A stretch of DNA of 64,000 nucleotides. It comes from an uncultured Anaerolineae bacterium. Its GTDB lineage: Bacteria > Chloroflexota > Anaerolineae > Aggregatilineales > Phototrophicaceae. The notes below the pieces were generated by a model that worked only from the letters and a program-made list of their open reading frames with translations, ran no database searches and was not told where the DNA came from. Position numbers and translations under genes: made by a program. Location: assembly GCA_937944445.1 (NCBI GenBank), contig CALDYP010000045.1, forward strand, positions 16,887 through 80,886, in the 5' to 3' direction. Shown here one piece after another: positions 1-8,543 of this stretch (position 1 is the first letter of the stretch; each line of letters begins with the position of its first letter).

Positions 1-388
1 TGAGCAGCTCATAGATCAGCGTGCTGGTCGTCGTCTTGCCGTCCGTCCCCGTCACGCCGATCACGATCAGATCGCGCGAGGGGAACCCGTGAAACGACGC
101 CGCCAGATACCCCAGCGCGGCCATGCCCTCCGCCACGCGCACATAAGGCACAGGCAGATCAATCAGCGCCTGCTCGCCCACCACAGCCGCCGCGCCGTTG
201 GCGATGGCCTGCGGGATGAAGGCGTGGCCGTCAGCGCTGCGGCCTGCCCGCGCTACGAACACCCCGCCCGGCTGGACAAGCGCCGCGTTTTCCTCAAACG
301 GCGCGCCAATCAACACATCTGCATCGCCTGTGATCGACCGCAGCGCCCCAGCAGGGAGCGCTTGAAGATGAGTTAAGAGAGACTGCAT
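1..388 (-). CDS. murE: MurE-like UDP-MurNAc-peptide ligase, N-terminal part (gene runs off the left edge)
   Basis: Only the first ~129 codons are inside the window. The N-terminal substrate-binding domain shows the Mur-ligase pattern QPGGVFVARAG...DGHAFI...AIANGAAAVV. It is followed by the ATP-binding P-loop GVTGTDGKTTTSTL, which starts the central domain. MurE adds the third amino acid to UDP-MurNAc-dipeptide in the cytoplasm; its amino acid choice cannot be read because the C-terminal part is missing. The usual DSR motif ahead of the PG(D/G)xFVA block is not present (FEEN stands in that place). It lies about 43 kb from the rest of the dcw genes and is separated from atpFH by a strong terminator. 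MurF is the main alternative; spacing and P-loop favour MurE. Confidence 0.75.
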   Translation of the reverse strand, partial: MQSLLTHLQALPAGALRSITGDADVLIGAPFEENAALVQPGGVFVARAGRSADGHAFIPQAIANGAAAVVGEQALIDLPVPYVRVAEGMAALGYLAASFHGFPSRDLIVIGVTGTDGKTTTSTLIYELL

Positions 389-441
389 GAGCCGTGTCAC
401 CGTGTGGGTTGAAGCTGCTTGAGCGCTTTAACATCCTAACG

Positions 442-471
442 AAAAAAGGGCATTGGGAAAATGCCCTTTTT
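442..471 (-). terminator. Rho-independent terminator of the nuo-atp cluster
   Basis: A perfect 7-bp stem (GGGCATT/AATGCCC) with a five-base loop is flanked by an A-run on one side and a T-run on the other. It can therefore stop transcription in both directions. It lies about 30 bp beyond the atpFH stop codon and ends the long minus-strand cluster before murE. Confidence 0.9.
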
Positions 472-502
472 CGATCTTTACGCTGTTTGGTTAAAACTGG
501 CC

Positions 503-1318
503 CTAGCCCAGACGCCCCGACAGCTCGTTCAGGCCGCTGCGCACGCTGCCATCCACCACGCGGTTCGCGCTGCGCACGACCACGCCGCCGAGGATGCTCG
601 GATCGACCGTGAACGTCACCTCTTCCGCGTTGAGGGCCTGCTTGGCGCTGGCCTGCTCCGCCTCGGTCAAGGGCATCGCGCTGATGACCTCTACCTTGCC
701 GCCGAGGTTCTTGGCGGCGTCTGGCACGTTGCTGAAGAAGTTGCTGACCAGCTCGGCCTGCTTTTTCGCGTCGATGTTGGCGTTCAAGATGCGACCGGCC
801 ATCGCCACGCTGATGTCTACGACGCGGTCGCGCAGGCCAGCCAGCTCCGCGTTGCGCGCGGTGACGGCCTCGGCTTGGGCGTCGCTGCGGATCTTGTCTG
901 CTTCGGCGCGGGCTTCAGCGGTGATCGTCTTGGCGACCTCTTCAGCGCGGTTGCGCGCCTCTTCGATCATCTTGTTGCCCTCAGCTTTGGCGTCCGCGAT
1001 GATCTTGGCCGCGTCGGCTTCAGCGTTCTGGCGGGCGCGCGCAGCCGCTGCCGCGTCTTCCAGCCCGCGCTTGATCTTCTCCGTGCGCGCGTCCAGCATG
1101 TTGAGCGCGGGCCGCCACAGCAGCACCGTCAAGATGGCCGCCACCAGCAGGAAGTTGAACGTGTGCACGATCAGCAGGCCGCCGTTGATGCCCAGCGGGG
1201 TCAGCGGGTTGTCGCTGCCGGCGGCTTCAGCGGCGTAGGCGGGCATCGTCGCCAGCGCGACGACGGCCAACGCCGCCAGCCCTTTCAAAAGTCGCTTCAT
1301 GTTCGTCATGGTCATCAT
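503..1318 (-). CDS. atpF: ATP synthase subunit b fused to the C-terminal domain of subunit delta
   Basis: This 271-residue protein joins two stator parts. Residues ~43-70 are the b-subunit membrane anchor. Residues ~70-200 are a long charged, alanine-rich coiled coil that forms the peripheral stalk. Residues ~207-271 match the C-terminal half of subunit delta (KVEVISAMPLTEAEQ ... VDPSILGGVVVRSANRVVDGS...L). The N-terminal F1-binding six-helix domain of delta is absent. An extra hydrophobic, signal-like segment (~8-29) precedes the b anchor. It is the last gene of the cluster, 24 bp downstream of atpE, and no F1 genes follow. Mycobacteria have a different, longer b-delta fusion; this short form is worth noting. 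The start is one of several nearby ATGs behind AGGGGAG. Confidence 0.88.
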   Translation of the reverse strand: MMTMTNMKRLLKGLAALAVVALATMPAYAAEAAGSDNPLTPLGINGGLLIVHTFNFLLVAAILTVLLWRPALNMLDARTEKIKRGLEDAAAAARARQNAEADAAKIIADAKAEGNKMIEEARNRAEEVAKTITAEARAEADKIRSDAQAEAVTARNAELAGLRDRVVDISVAMAGRILNANIDAKKQAELVSNFFSNVPDAAKNLGGKVEVISAMPLTEAEQASAKQALNAEEVTFTVDPSILGGVVVRSANRVVDGSVRSGLNELSGRLG

Positions 1319-1342
1319 TTCGTAAACTCCCCTAGATGGTGC

Positions 1343-1621
<279 letters not shown>

Positions 1622-1665
1622 TCACAGGGCGCGCGCCAAGCACGCGCCCCAACCGACACCAATGT

Positions 1666-3282
1666 TTAGTGATGCGCCGCCGCTGCTTCGCCGTGGCCAT
1701 GCTCTTCGTCGTCGTGGTGGTGGCTGACCATCGCCTGCGCGCTGAAGATCAACGTCAGGATCGAGAAGACCGCCGCCTGCGCCACGCCGATGATGATCTC
1801 GAGCAGCAGGATGATCGCCGGGATGGTCGTGCCGACCAAGAACAGGATCACCGCGAACAGCACCGTGCCCGCGAACAACGCGCCGAAGAGACGGAACGAC
1901 AGCGACACAATCTTACCCAACTCTGAGATGATCTCAAACAACCCGACGATGAAATCCACCGCGCCGAGCGGGCGCTTGCCGATGTTGCCGATTGCGCCGA
2001 TGTTGATGAACTTCTGGAAGTAGGACAGGCCCAGCTCGCTCACGCCGAAGTACTGGATCACGACGAACGACAGCAGCGCCAAGCCGATGGTGAAGCTCAG
2101 GTCGGTCGTCACGCCGCGCACAAACGGGGCCACCGTGAAGATTTGATTGTGCAGCGTCGTCGCCTTCTCACCCAGCAGTTCTGGGCGGATGACAATCGTC
2201 TGGCCGGGGACGAGCGCGGCGGTGGCGTTGACGCCGGGGGCGGCCTCAGCGGGGGCGGGTTCGGCTTCGGCGGGCGCTGGCTCGGCTTCCGCCTCCACAG
2301 GCGCCGGCTCGCCTTCAGCCTGCTGCGGCGCCACTTCCACAACGGGCAGGCGGCTGTGCGCTTCGCCTTCGCCGTGCTCCTCGCCAGCGGCGGCAGCCTC
2401 AAACTGGATGTTCACCACCCCGTTGACGGTGTTCGCGGCCACGATGTCCGCAGGGGTGATCGTCAGCTCAGCCCACCCCTCATAGGGCACTTGGACGTAA
2501 GAGGACACCTGTATCGGGTCAGACTCAGTGCGCGCGGTGATCTCATCGTTGAAGCGCGCGGCGATGCTGGCCAGCGTGTCGCCCTGCTGAACGGTGTACG
2601 TCACCTGTTTGTCGAGGAAGGGGTCAAGCCGCCGCGGCAGATAGTCTTGATAGCGCTGCACGCCGAACATCGCTTGGCACTGCTTGTAGGATTTTTCTGT
2701 TGCAGGTGTGCCGATGTTGAGCGGCGTCTCGCTGCGGTAGACGAAGTACGGGCGGCCCAAGAAGCTCGTCTCATGCACAGGGAAGCCGTTCAGCGGCTGC
2801 GGCTCATAGACGGCGCAGTGCACCACGCCGATCGTCTCCACGCCCGGCAGCAGCTTGCCCAAATTAGCGGCAAGCAAGAACAAGAACAGCGACGCCACTA
2901 GCGGGAAGAGCAGATTACGCACGCGCGGCTTGTCGCCTGCTTGCTGCTTCGTCAGCCCCCACAGGCCGTCGATGATGACCTCTACAGCCCCTTGAAAACG
3001 GCCCGGCACTTCTTTCGTCCAGCCGTTGCTGTGGCGGCGCGCGATGAGCGCAATGGCGAACACGATCACCATCGCCAGCACGGCCCCGCCCAGCGAGTTC
3101 CTGATCTCGAAGTCTGCGCTCGGCCAGTGCTTGAGGTAGTACTCAGCCGGCACGGTGATCACGGGCAGCGTCACCGCTTGGCCAACGCCCGGCAGCAGAA
3201 TGAACGGGATCAAGATGCACGCGAAGAATGCAAACGCTAAGAAACCAAGCAGGCCTAAACAACCACGTTGACTCGCACTCAT
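1666..3282 (-). CDS. atpB: ATP synthase subunit a with an inserted, interrupted LysM domain
   Basis: At 538 residues this is about twice the usual length. The normal core is intact: TM segments at ~65-83, 122-145, 393-413 and the C-terminal helices, with the essential stator arginine R464 in SLSFRLFGALFAG. An additional N-terminal hydrophobic segment lies at ~9-33. The extra length lies between TM2 and TM3 (~148-390), a loop that faces outside in E. coli subunit a. It contains LysM pieces in order: YTVQQGDTLASIAARF (~229-244), ITPADIVAANTVNG (~275-288) and LVPGQTIVIRP (~357-367). A Pro/Ala/Glu-rich linker separates the last two. The C terminus is His/Asp/Glu-rich (HHHDDEEHGHG). A strong AAGGAGGAGG site fixes the start. 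Peptidoglycan contact by the insert is inference. Confidence 0.93.
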   Translation of the reverse strand: MSASQRGCLGLLGFLAFAFFACILIPFILLPGVGQAVTLPVITVPAEYYLKHWPSADFEIRNSLGGAVLAMVIVFAIALIARRHSNGWTKEVPGRFQGAVEVIIDGLWGLTKQQAGDKPRVRNLLFPLVASLFLFLLAANLGKLLPGVETIGVVHCAVYEPQPLNGFPVHETSFLGRPYFVYRSETPLNIGTPATEKSYKQCQAMFGVQRYQDYLPRRLDPFLDKQVTYTVQQGDTLASIAARFNDEITARTESDPIQVSSYVQVPYEGWAELTITPADIVAANTVNGVVNIQFEAAAAGEEHGEGEAHSRLPVVEVAPQQAEGEPAPVEAEAEPAPAEAEPAPAEAAPGVNATAALVPGQTIVIRPELLGEKATTLHNQIFTVAPFVRGVTTDLSFTIGLALLSFVVIQYFGVSELGLSYFQKFINIGAIGNIGKRPLGAVDFIVGLFEIISELGKIVSLSFRLFGALFAGTVLFAVILFLVGTTIPAIILLLEIIIGVAQAAVFSILTLIFSAQAMVSHHHDDEEHGHGEAAAAHH

Positions 3283-3366
3283 CAGCGCCCCCTCCTCCTT
3301 TCAGCACTCAACTCTGTATTCATCAACGAATCACTCCTCCTCTTGCGTGCGATGTAACCTCATTAT

Positions 3367-3621
3367 TTATTCGCTTGGAAGCTGCTGCTGTGGCAAGCGC
3401 TTCACCAACGTCAGCGTCAGCCAGATCATGAGGGTCAAGCTGAGCGGCACACTCGCCACCAAGAGGCAGATCGTCGCCGGGCCACGCCAGCCCAACTGTG
3501 CGTCAATCCAAAGCCCCAACAGCAGCGCCCCGATCACCAGCACTACCGTCACAAACCCTGAGAGCGCCGTGATGCCTGCAATCCCTAAGTTTTGCAGTCG
3601 GCCACGGCGCGCCTCAGCCAC
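3367..3621 (-). CDS. atpI: AtpI/AtpZ-type small membrane protein of the ATP synthase operon
   Basis: 84 residues with two predicted membrane helices (~13-38 and ~46-70) joined by a short polar turn, ending in KRLPQQQLPSE. It stands directly upstream of atpB, where AtpI or AtpZ normally sits. AtpI is reported to help c-ring assembly or magnesium supply, but this family is weakly conserved. The assignment rests on size, topology and position more than on sequence motifs. A candidate promoter lies just upstream, after the nuoN stop. Confidence 0.7.
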   Translation of the reverse strand: MAEARRGRLQNLGIAGITALSGFVTVVLVIGALLLGLWIDAQLGWRGPATICLLVASVPLSLTLMIWLTLTLVKRLPQQQLPSE

Positions 3622-3648
3622 GTTGGCCTACCCAGATTGCGATTGCGC

Positions 3649-3678
3649 ATTGTATCACAAAGGTTTTGGACAATGCAA
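3649..3678 (-). promoter_or_regulatory. Candidate promoter in front of atpI
   Basis: On the minus strand, TTGCAT and TACAAT are separated by 18 bp, in the short gap after the nuoN stop and about 30 bp before the atpI start. The layout matches the other candidate promoters in this window. If active, it would let the atp genes be transcribed apart from nuo. Confidence 0.45.
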
Positions 3679-3686
3679 ACATCCCT

Positions 3687-5210
3687 CTACAGCAGCCCTG
3701 TCCGCAGCGCAATCTGGATCGCCTCTGCGCCGGCCCGCGCCCAGTCGATGATCTGCGACGGGATCACCCCCAAGAACAGCACCACCACCGAGCTGATCGC
3801 CAGCGCCCACCCATATGGCGCGCCGATGGCAATCGGCTTGTCCTCGTCTTGGCCCGGGTCTACCCACATCACCTTGACCACGATCAAGTAGTAGTACAGA
3901 GCCACGATGCTCGTCAGCACGCCGATCATCGCTAAGCCGGTCAAGTTGCTGTTGACCGCCGCTTGGAACAGGAAGAACTTGCCGAAGAAGCCCGCCGCCG
4001 GGGGGATGCCCGCCAGCGACAGCAGGCTGATCGTCATCGCCAGCGCCAGCATCGGGCTGCGCCGCTGCAAGCCAGCCAAATCGCGGATTTCCTCGCTGCC
4101 TGTCGCCTCGGTGAAGAGGACGATGCCCGCGAAGATCAGCAAGTTGCTGAAGGTGTACATGAACAGGTAGAAGGCGGTGCTGCTCACGCCGTAGGTTGGG
4201 TCGCCAGATTGCAGGGCGGCCACGCCCACCAGCGCATAGCCCGCCTGCGCAATGCTGGAGTAGGCCAGCAGGCGCTTGAGGTTGCTCTGACGCAGCGCCA
4301 ACACGTTCCCGATGATCATCGAGAGCACTGCCGCAATCGCCACCAAGTTCACCCATATGGCTTGCATCTCTTGCCCTTGCAGGACGAGCGACTGCGGGAA
4401 GACCACCACCAAAAAGCGCAGCAGCAGCGCGAAGCTGGCCGCCTTGCTGGCCACGCTGACGAAGGCCGTCACCGGCGTGGGCGCGCCTTCATAGACGTCT
4501 GGCGTCCAGAAGTGGAAGGGAACCACGCTCACCTTGAAGCCGAAGCCCACCAAGACCATCGTCAGCGCGATCACCACCGGCGGGAGGGTGTCGCCAACGA
4601 TGTCGCCGCGCACCAGCGCCTCGGCAATTAGTGCGATGTTGGTCTGGCCGCTGAAGCCGAACAGCAGGCTGAAGCCGAACAGCAAAATCGCACTGGCGAA
4701 GCTGCCGAAGAGGAAGTACTTGAGGCCGCTCTCGGCGCTGCGCTCGCTCTTACGCTGGAACGAGGCCAAGATGTACAGGGGGATCGAAACCGTCTCCAGC
4801 GCGATGAAGATCATGATCAGGTCGTTGGCAGCCACCAGCAGGCACGCGCCCAACGTGCTGATGACCACGATCAGATGATACTCGCCGCGGTTGCGCGTGC
4901 CGCGGTCATCGATCGCCATCAAGCAGGCAATCGCCCCCGCCAAGCACACCATCACCTGAAAGATCTGCGTCACGCCGTCGTAGACGATCGTCCCGCCCCA
5001 GAACACGGTCTGCTCAACGGGCGGCCAGATGAAGGGCGTAAAGGCCACCGCCGCCGTCCCAAAGGACGCCACGTAGGCGATGCCGCGGCGGTGCTGCGCC
5101 CCCAGATAAGCGTCCAAGAGCAGGATAACCACCGCCATCACCGTGAGGCCGACAACCGGCGCAATCGAGGCGATGCTCTCCAAAAAGTTGAATTCAGTGG
5201 CCGTTGGCAC
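3687..5210 (-). CDS. nuoN: NADH-quinone oxidoreductase subunit N
   Basis: 507 residues, about 14 membrane helices, antiporter-like subunit nearest the NuoK/J/A end of the membrane arm. The conserved proton-path residues are present: E139 in the ALETVSIPLYIL helix, K226 in GFGFKVSVVPFHFW, and K256 in VASKAASF. The signature PDVYEGAPTPVTAF separates the two lysine helices. Length is normal for the family. It follows the second nuoM by one base, which implies translational coupling, and is the last nuo gene of the cluster. Confidence 0.95.
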   Translation of the reverse strand: MPTATEFNFLESIASIAPVVGLTVMAVVILLLDAYLGAQHRRGIAYVASFGTAAVAFTPFIWPPVEQTVFWGGTIVYDGVTQIFQVMVCLAGAIACLMAIDDRGTRNRGEYHLIVVISTLGACLLVAANDLIMIFIALETVSIPLYILASFQRKSERSAESGLKYFLFGSFASAILLFGFSLLFGFSGQTNIALIAEALVRGDIVGDTLPPVVIALTMVLVGFGFKVSVVPFHFWTPDVYEGAPTPVTAFVSVASKAASFALLLRFLVVVFPQSLVLQGQEMQAIWVNLVAIAAVLSMIIGNVLALRQSNLKRLLAYSSIAQAGYALVGVAALQSGDPTYGVSSTAFYLFMYTFSNLLIFAGIVLFTEATGSEEIRDLAGLQRRSPMLALAMTISLLSLAGIPPAAGFFGKFFLFQAAVNSNLTGLAMIGVLTSIVALYYYLIVVKVMWVDPGQDEDKPIAIGAPYGWALAISSVVVLFLGVIPSQIIDWARAGAEAIQIALRTGLL

Positions 5211-5211
5211 G

Positions 5212-6918
5212 TTACATCCTCCCCAGCAGCATGAGAACGGGGATGATCCCCTCAGTAATCATCGGGGCCATGATGCTCGGATACAGCCCCAACACGATCA
5301 GCGGCACGCCCAGCAGCAGCAGGACGGCGCGCTCCACGATGGTAATCGGCGGCAGTTCGCCGTAGCGCGCGCGGTTGTACTCGCCGAAGAACACCTGACT
5401 CGTGACGCGCAGCACATACGCCGCCGTGATGACGATGCCCAGCGCGGCCAAGATCACCAAGAACGAGTAGTAGCTGCTGAGCGTCGTCACGCCGAGGTCG
5501 AGGCTCACAGCGTCCGAGGCTTCCCACATGCCTTGAAAGATCGGGAACTCGGCCACGAAGCCGCTGAAGCCCGGCATGCCCATGCTCGTCAAGCCGCCGA
5601 TGATGAAGAAGACGCCCGTCCACGGCAGGATCTTCATGAAGCCGCCCAGCGATGGGATGTCGCGCGTGTGGGCGCGGTCATAGACCATCCCCACACAGCC
5701 GAAGAAGAGCGCGGTCATCGCCCCGTGGCTGAACATCTGCAAGCCTGCGCCCGTCATGCCGACCGCGTTCATCGTCGCCCAGCCCATCGTCACCAAGCCC
5801 ATATGGCTGACGGACGAGAAGCCGATGACGTACTTGAAGTCGCGCTGGCGGAAGGCGATCAGCGCCCCGTACACGACGTTGACCGTCGCAAGGAAGACGA
5901 TCCACGGCAGATGGGTCTGCGCGCCCTCTGGCATCATCTGCACCGCCGTCCGCAGCGCCGCGAACGCCCCCAGCTTCATCAGCACGCCCGCGTGGATCAT
6001 CGACACAGCAGTCGGCGCGGCCACGTGGCCATCCGGCGACCAGTTGTGGAAGGGGAACAAGCCCGCCATGACGCCGAAGCCGATGAAGATGAACGGGAAC
6101 CAGAACACATCAAACGACACCGTGCCCAAGAACGGCAGCGAAAACGCCCCGTTCTCCGCCGCCAGCGTCAGTTGGATCAAGTCGAAGCTGACCGCTGTCG
6201 CGTTGGGGTTGATGACCCCCGCCGCGATGGCTGCCTGCAAGACCTGCCGCCCGGCCTCCGTCTCGAAGTACGTTGCAGCGGTGACGACCATCGCAATCGC
6301 CCCCACCAGCGCCACCACCGAGCCGATCAGGATGTAGAGCGTGAGCTTCATCGCTGCGTATTCGCGCAGCTTCACCCAACCCCAGCCTGCGATCAAGATG
6401 TACATCGGGAAGATCGCCAGCTCGTAGAAGAAGAACAGCAGGAACATGTCCAACGAGATGAACACGCCCATCACGCCCGCCACCAACAGCATGAAGAAGG
6501 CGTAGAACTCGCGCTGCCGATCGCTGATTTGCCAGCTAATCAGCACGCCAGCCACCGCCACCATGCCAGTGAGCAGCACCATCGGCCCGCTCAGGCCGTC
6601 CATGCCGAGGTGGTACGAGATGCCCACGCTTGGAACCCACGGGATGTTCTCCACGTAGAACTGACGGTCTTTGAAAGCCGCTGTCGCGCGGAAGCTGCCC
6701 TCTTCCGCTTCAACGGTGGTCTGTGGGATTGCGCCCGCGTTCACCGCGTTGAGGTAGCTGAAGTAGACTAACGCGCTAAGCGACAGCGTCACAACCGCCG
6801 ACGTGATGGCCACACCGCGGATGATGTCGCGGCTGGCAGCCGGAATGAACAAGATCAACACCCCTGCCACGACAGGGATGAAGATCAACGCGCTGAGGAC
6901 GGGGAACCCAAATTCCAT
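5212..6918 (-). CDS. nuoM: NADH-quinone oxidoreductase subunit M, second copy, TM7 lysine lost
   Basis: 568 residues with the NuoM/MrpD fold. E166 (FFFYELAIFPMYIL) and the TM8 lysine K315 (AGVLMKLGAFAAL) are present. The conserved TM7 lysine is not: where the first NuoM has AFCIKVPIWPFH, this copy has FGVMAGLFPFH, with M284 at the lysine position. It also has extra length in loops (for example ~218-262). It lies four bases from the other nuoM. Sequence divergence from that copy is large, so this is an old duplication, not a recent one. Two NuoM subunits in one operon suggest a complex I with an additional antiporter-like module. Confidence 0.92.
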   Translation of the reverse strand: MEFGFPVLSALIFIPVVAGVLILFIPAASRDIIRGVAITSAVVTLSLSALVYFSYLNAVNAGAIPQTTVEAEEGSFRATAAFKDRQFYVENIPWVPSVGISYHLGMDGLSGPMVLLTGMVAVAGVLISWQISDRQREFYAFFMLLVAGVMGVFISLDMFLLFFFYELAIFPMYILIAGWGWVKLREYAAMKLTLYILIGSVVALVGAIAMVVTAATYFETEAGRQVLQAAIAAGVINPNATAVSFDLIQLTLAAENGAFSLPFLGTVSFDVFWFPFIFIGFGVMAGLFPFHNWSPDGHVAAPTAVSMIHAGVLMKLGAFAALRTAVQMMPEGAQTHLPWIVFLATVNVVYGALIAFRQRDFKYVIGFSSVSHMGLVTMGWATMNAVGMTGAGLQMFSHGAMTALFFGCVGMVYDRAHTRDIPSLGGFMKILPWTGVFFIIGGLTSMGMPGFSGFVAEFPIFQGMWEASDAVSLDLGVTTLSSYYSFLVILAALGIVITAAYVLRVTSQVFFGEYNRARYGELPPITIVERAVLLLLGVPLIVLGLYPSIMAPMITEGIIPVLMLLGRM

Positions 6919-6922
6919 GTTG

Positions 6923-8533
6923 TTATCCTATCCCGTGCATAAACAGGTGCGTCACCGAGGTGTTGATGACGCTCAAAATCCAGTTAGGCGCAATGCCCGT
7001 CACCAAGATCAAGACCATCAGCGGGGCGACTGCGATTAGCTCGCGGCGCTCGATCTCAAGGTGATAGTCCTTCCAGTGCAGGTTGAAGGGGCCGTGCAGC
7101 ACCCCGCGGATGCCCTTCAAGATGTAGCTGCCAGTGAAGAGCAGGCCGATCATGGCGATGGCCGTTAGCGCGGTGAAGACCGGCCACGAGCCGCGCACCA
7201 CCAAGAACTCGCTCACGAAGCCGTTTAGGCCCGGCAGGCCGAGGCTCGCCATGCTCATGTAGATGAAGATCACGCCGAAGATCGGGGCTTTCACCCACAA
7301 GCCGCCGTACTCGTCGAGGTTGCGCGTGTGCGTCTTGTGGTAGATGCCGCCCGCCAGCAAGAACATCCCTGCGCTTGACAAGCCGTGGTTGAACATCTGA
7401 AGCACTGCGCCGTTGGTGGCGATGATCGCGTTCTGCATCGAGGCGGCATCCAGCCCTGCGCCGGCTGCGTCTGCCCACGCCTTGCCGTAGAGCGCCGCCA
7501 TCACCGCCAACCCCATGCCGACAAAGCCCATATGGTTGACCGAGCTGTATGCCACCAGCCGCTTGATGTCGTTCTGGCCGAAGGCGGCAAACGCCCCCAG
7601 CACGATCCCGAGCACCGACAGCACCGCGAACAGCGTCGCCACGTCGATCCCAAGCAGCGGAACCTCGCTGATCCACACGTCAGGGAAGAATGGGATCACC
7701 AAGCGCAGGAAGCCATACGCCCCCAGCTTGAGCATGACGCCCGCCAGCAGCATCGAGCCAGCGGTGGGCGCTTCACCGTGCGCGTCTGGCAGCCACGTGT
7801 GGAACGGCCAGATCGGCACTTTGATGCAGAAGGCGATGAAGAACCCGACGAACGCCAGCGCCTTGACCGTGTTCACCGAGATGCCGAGGAAGGCCGGCGC
7901 GTCCGCGGCGAAGTTTGGCCACGTCGCGGTGATCTGCGCGATCTCATACGTCCCCGCGCTGAAGCCGATCAACTGCGTCGCCAGCAGCATCCCCAGCGTG
8001 CCGCCGATGCTGTAGATCATGAACTTGGTCGAGGCGTAGTGACGGTTCGGGCCGCCCCACTGGTTGATGACGAAGTACATCGGAACCAGCGACAGCTCAT
8101 AGAAGAGAAAGAAGATCATCAAGTCCATGCTGACGAACACGCCCATCAGCCCCGCCTCAAAGAAGAGCAGCAGCGCGAGGTGCGTGTTCGGGCGGTCGTC
8201 GATCTCCCAACTGATAAGCACCGCGAGCGGCGTCAAGATGCCGGTCAGCAGCACCATCGCCACGCTGATCCCGTCTACGCCCACGTGCCAGTTGGCATCT
8301 AGCAGCTGGAACCACGGCACTTTCACCACGAACAGGAATTGATCCTGCCCCAGCGTGGCGTTGGCCTGATAGGCGAAGAACACCACGACGCTGATCGCCC
8401 CGACGAAGAGCGCCCCCGCCAGCGCGATCACCCGCGACAGCAAGCGGCTCTGCGGCAGCACCATCAGCAGCAGGCCGATCACCGCCGGAGCGACGATCAG
8501 GAAGGATAAGATATCAATACCCAAAATCGACAT
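6923..8533 (-). CDS. nuoM: NADH-quinone oxidoreductase subunit M, first copy
   Basis: 536 residues, typical of NuoM in length and motifs. E146 (FLFYELSLVPMYF), K238 (AFCIKVPIWPFHTWLPDAH) and K269 (GVMLKLGAYGFLR) are all in place, as is the late GFVSEF glutamate. It is one of three or four antiporter-like proton-translocating subunits of the complex I membrane arm. It starts 10 bp after nuoL and is followed by the divergent second copy. This is the canonical copy of the pair. Confidence 0.95.
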   Translation of the reverse strand: MSILGIDILSFLIVAPAVIGLLLMVLPQSRLLSRVIALAGALFVGAISVVVFFAYQANATLGQDQFLFVVKVPWFQLLDANWHVGVDGISVAMVLLTGILTPLAVLISWEIDDRPNTHLALLLFFEAGLMGVFVSMDLMIFFLFYELSLVPMYFVINQWGGPNRHYASTKFMIYSIGGTLGMLLATQLIGFSAGTYEIAQITATWPNFAADAPAFLGISVNTVKALAFVGFFIAFCIKVPIWPFHTWLPDAHGEAPTAGSMLLAGVMLKLGAYGFLRLVIPFFPDVWISEVPLLGIDVATLFAVLSVLGIVLGAFAAFGQNDIKRLVAYSSVNHMGFVGMGLAVMAALYGKAWADAAGAGLDAASMQNAIIATNGAVLQMFNHGLSSAGMFLLAGGIYHKTHTRNLDEYGGLWVKAPIFGVIFIYMSMASLGLPGLNGFVSEFLVVRGSWPVFTALTAIAMIGLLFTGSYILKGIRGVLHGPFNLHWKDYHLEIERRELIAVAPLMVLILVTGIAPNWILSVINTSVTHLFMHGIG

Positions 8534-8543
8534 AACGCTCCCC

